Source: a virus. From it: a stretch of 20,979 bases of DNA. The notes beneath the pieces are model-generated. The model did not search any database. It was not told where the DNA came from and saw only the letters and a list, made by a program, of their open reading frames with translations. Shown here piece after piece: positions 20,033-20,979 of this stretch. The stretch lies in the IMG/VR virus record IMGVR_UViG_3300033153_006308, positions 1 to 20,979 of that record. The stretch is one strand, 5' to 3'. Numbering within the stretch: the first letter of the stretch is position 1; each line of letters starts with the position of its first letter. A program made the position numbers and the translations under genes.

Positions 20033-20979
20033 TTAATCACCCTCCAACAATCTATTAGTTTGTCTTTATTGTAATTTAATTTAAGATATTCCTTGCATGG
20101 GTTTGCTAGTACTACTAGGTCTGCCTCATCTATTGCTTTTTGTACGTCTGTAATGTATTTTACTTTGTCGCCTAGTATTTTTTTTGTGTTCTTCATTGCT
20201 AGTGGGTCGTGTACTGAAATATTAAATCCAATTCGACCTAATCTATCCAATATCTTTATTGAAGCGCTTTCAACTACTACATCAGTTCCAGACTTAAACG
20301 ACGTACCTAAAAATAATATGTTCTTTCCTTCTCCAATCAAGTCAAAATATATTCTATCAACAATCCTTTTAATTTGATGGTCATTCATTTCAGTCATTAT
20401 TCTCGGAAAGTTTGTTTCAATTCTACATTGTTTAAAATAATATTCTAATGCTTCATTATCTCTGGGAAAACACGTCCCGCCATAACTCAACCCCGCAGTC
20501 AGGAACTTTCGACCTATCCTGGAGTCATGCCCTAGTATGTCGCTTATAGTGTCCGGGTCGGTTCCGGGAGTATTATCGCAAACTTCGCCTATCATATTTG
20601 CAAAGTTTATCTTCATAGTGATGTAGTTATTCGCCATTAGTTTAGCTAATTCGGCGTTTCTTAGGCTTGTTCTGATAATCGGCGCATTGTTCTCCAGGAC
20701 TTTTTTGCAGATAGGTACATATAAATCGCCTGCTTGTTTGTCATGCTCTCCAATCAAAACATATTCCGGGTTTCTTAGGTCTTCGGTTTCTGTCCCTAAA
20801 GCCAAGAACTCAGGACTATGTATCATTCCGAAGTCTTTTCCGCACGTTTTACCGGATGCTTTCTCTATCCGTTTTATTACGTCTTCTGTGGCTCCTGGTA
20901 ATACTGTGCTTCTGAGTACAATAAGATGATAAGTGTTTTTGTTCTTTAGTGCAGTTCCTATATTATCTGCCACTTCATT
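20029..20979 (-). CDS. UDP-glucose/GDP-mannose-type dehydrogenase, 5' end outside window
   Basis: Oxidises a nucleotide sugar at C6 to the uronic acid in two NAD-dependent steps. Visible parts: STVLPG of the N-terminal domain, SPEFLALGTE, the central helix ELAKLMANNYITMKINFAN, the catalytic-cysteine loop SYGGTCFPRD, and the C-terminal UDP-binding domain with ILFLGTSFKSGTDVVVESAS and FNISVHDP. The NAD-binding glycine loop lies beyond the right edge, and the frame is open to base 20979. The end CWRVIK matches the short C terminus of the family. The product (for example UDP-glucuronate or an N-acetyl uronate) could feed the downstream glycosyltransferases. The exact sugar cannot be assigned. Confidence 0.92.
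   Translation of the reverse strand, partial: NEVADNIGTALKNKNTYHLIVLRSTVLPGATEDVIKRIEKASGKTCGKDFGMIHSPEFLALGTETEDLRNPEYVLIGEHDKQAGDLYVPICKKVLENNAPIIRTSLRNAELAKLMANNYITMKINFANMIGEVCDNTPGTDPDTISDILGHDSRIGRKFLTAGLSYGGTCFPRDNEALEYYFKQCRIETNFPRIMTEMNDHQIKRIVDRIYFDLIGEGKNILFLGTSFKSGTDVVVESASIKILDRLGRIGFNISVHDPLAMKNTKKILGDKVKYITDVQKAIDEADLVVLANPCKEYLKLNYNKDKLIDCWRVIK

Noticed and set aside
1-20979. CRISPR array, IS element or integrase
   Set aside because: No regularly spaced repeats, no transposase or recombinase motifs and no terminal inverted repeats of IS type were seen.

Overview
The window is a block of a tailed-virus (Caudoviricetes-type) genome, or of a provirus. Every supported gene lies on the minus strand, so transcription runs from base 20979 down to base 1. 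The virus-defining genes are a small terminase (8085-8675), a large terminase (6733-8076) and a portal protein fused to a MuF/SPP1-gp7-type minor head domain (1938-3809). The DNA is AT-rich, and genes are packed with ATGA or TAATG stop/start overlaps. Almost every start has a Shine-Dalgarno built on GGAGG or on its distal part GGTGAT/AGTGAT, only a few bases from the start codon. One gene (6295-6573) has no Shine-Dalgarno; instead a TATA-like box sits 27 bases before its ATG, the arrangement of a leaderless archaeal promoter. This and the GGTGAT usage lean towards an archaeal host, but the host cannot be fixed from this sequence.

Layout in the direction of transcription. 20979-11272 is a glycan/metabolic operon: UDP-glucose-type dehydrogenase (cut by the window edge), a radical SAM enzyme, two family-2 glycosyltransferases, a PaaK/CapK-like adenylate-forming enzyme, a DnaJ-zinc-finger/HAD phosphatase fusion, a PhnW-like class V aminotransferase, and a GT4 glycosyltransferase split into its two Rossmann halves by an HNH endonuclease gene. 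Small unknown proteins sit between these enzymes. 11257-8688 is a run of small phage-type proteins, many with zinc-ribbon cysteines or coiled coils. 8675-6733 is the terminase pair. 6573-3850 holds small early-looking genes mixed with RNA: a divergent tRNA, an adjacent folded RNA, two tandem tRNA-like cloverleaf elements sharing a 15-base 5' leader, and a gene resembling the Acb2/Tad1-type anti-CBASS sponge family. 3809-10 is the virion region: portal-MuF, a zinc-ribbon protein, a beta-rich virion protein, and two small membrane/coiled-coil proteins.

How it fits together. The terminases and portal package DNA. The sugar operon plausibly makes and transfers an activated sugar or modified glycan, either to the virion or to the host surface; this is inference from gene content. 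Three paralogous small proteins (4018-4254, 14180-14443, 18395-18661) share an LRQS-IDDI motif and a C-terminal tail whose codons double as the Shine-Dalgarno of the next gene. The most distinctive features are the split GT4, this paralog family, and the tRNA-like tandem. At least nine supported genes are too short for ordinary ORF calling; they were found by their ribosome-binding sites and stop/start overlaps.
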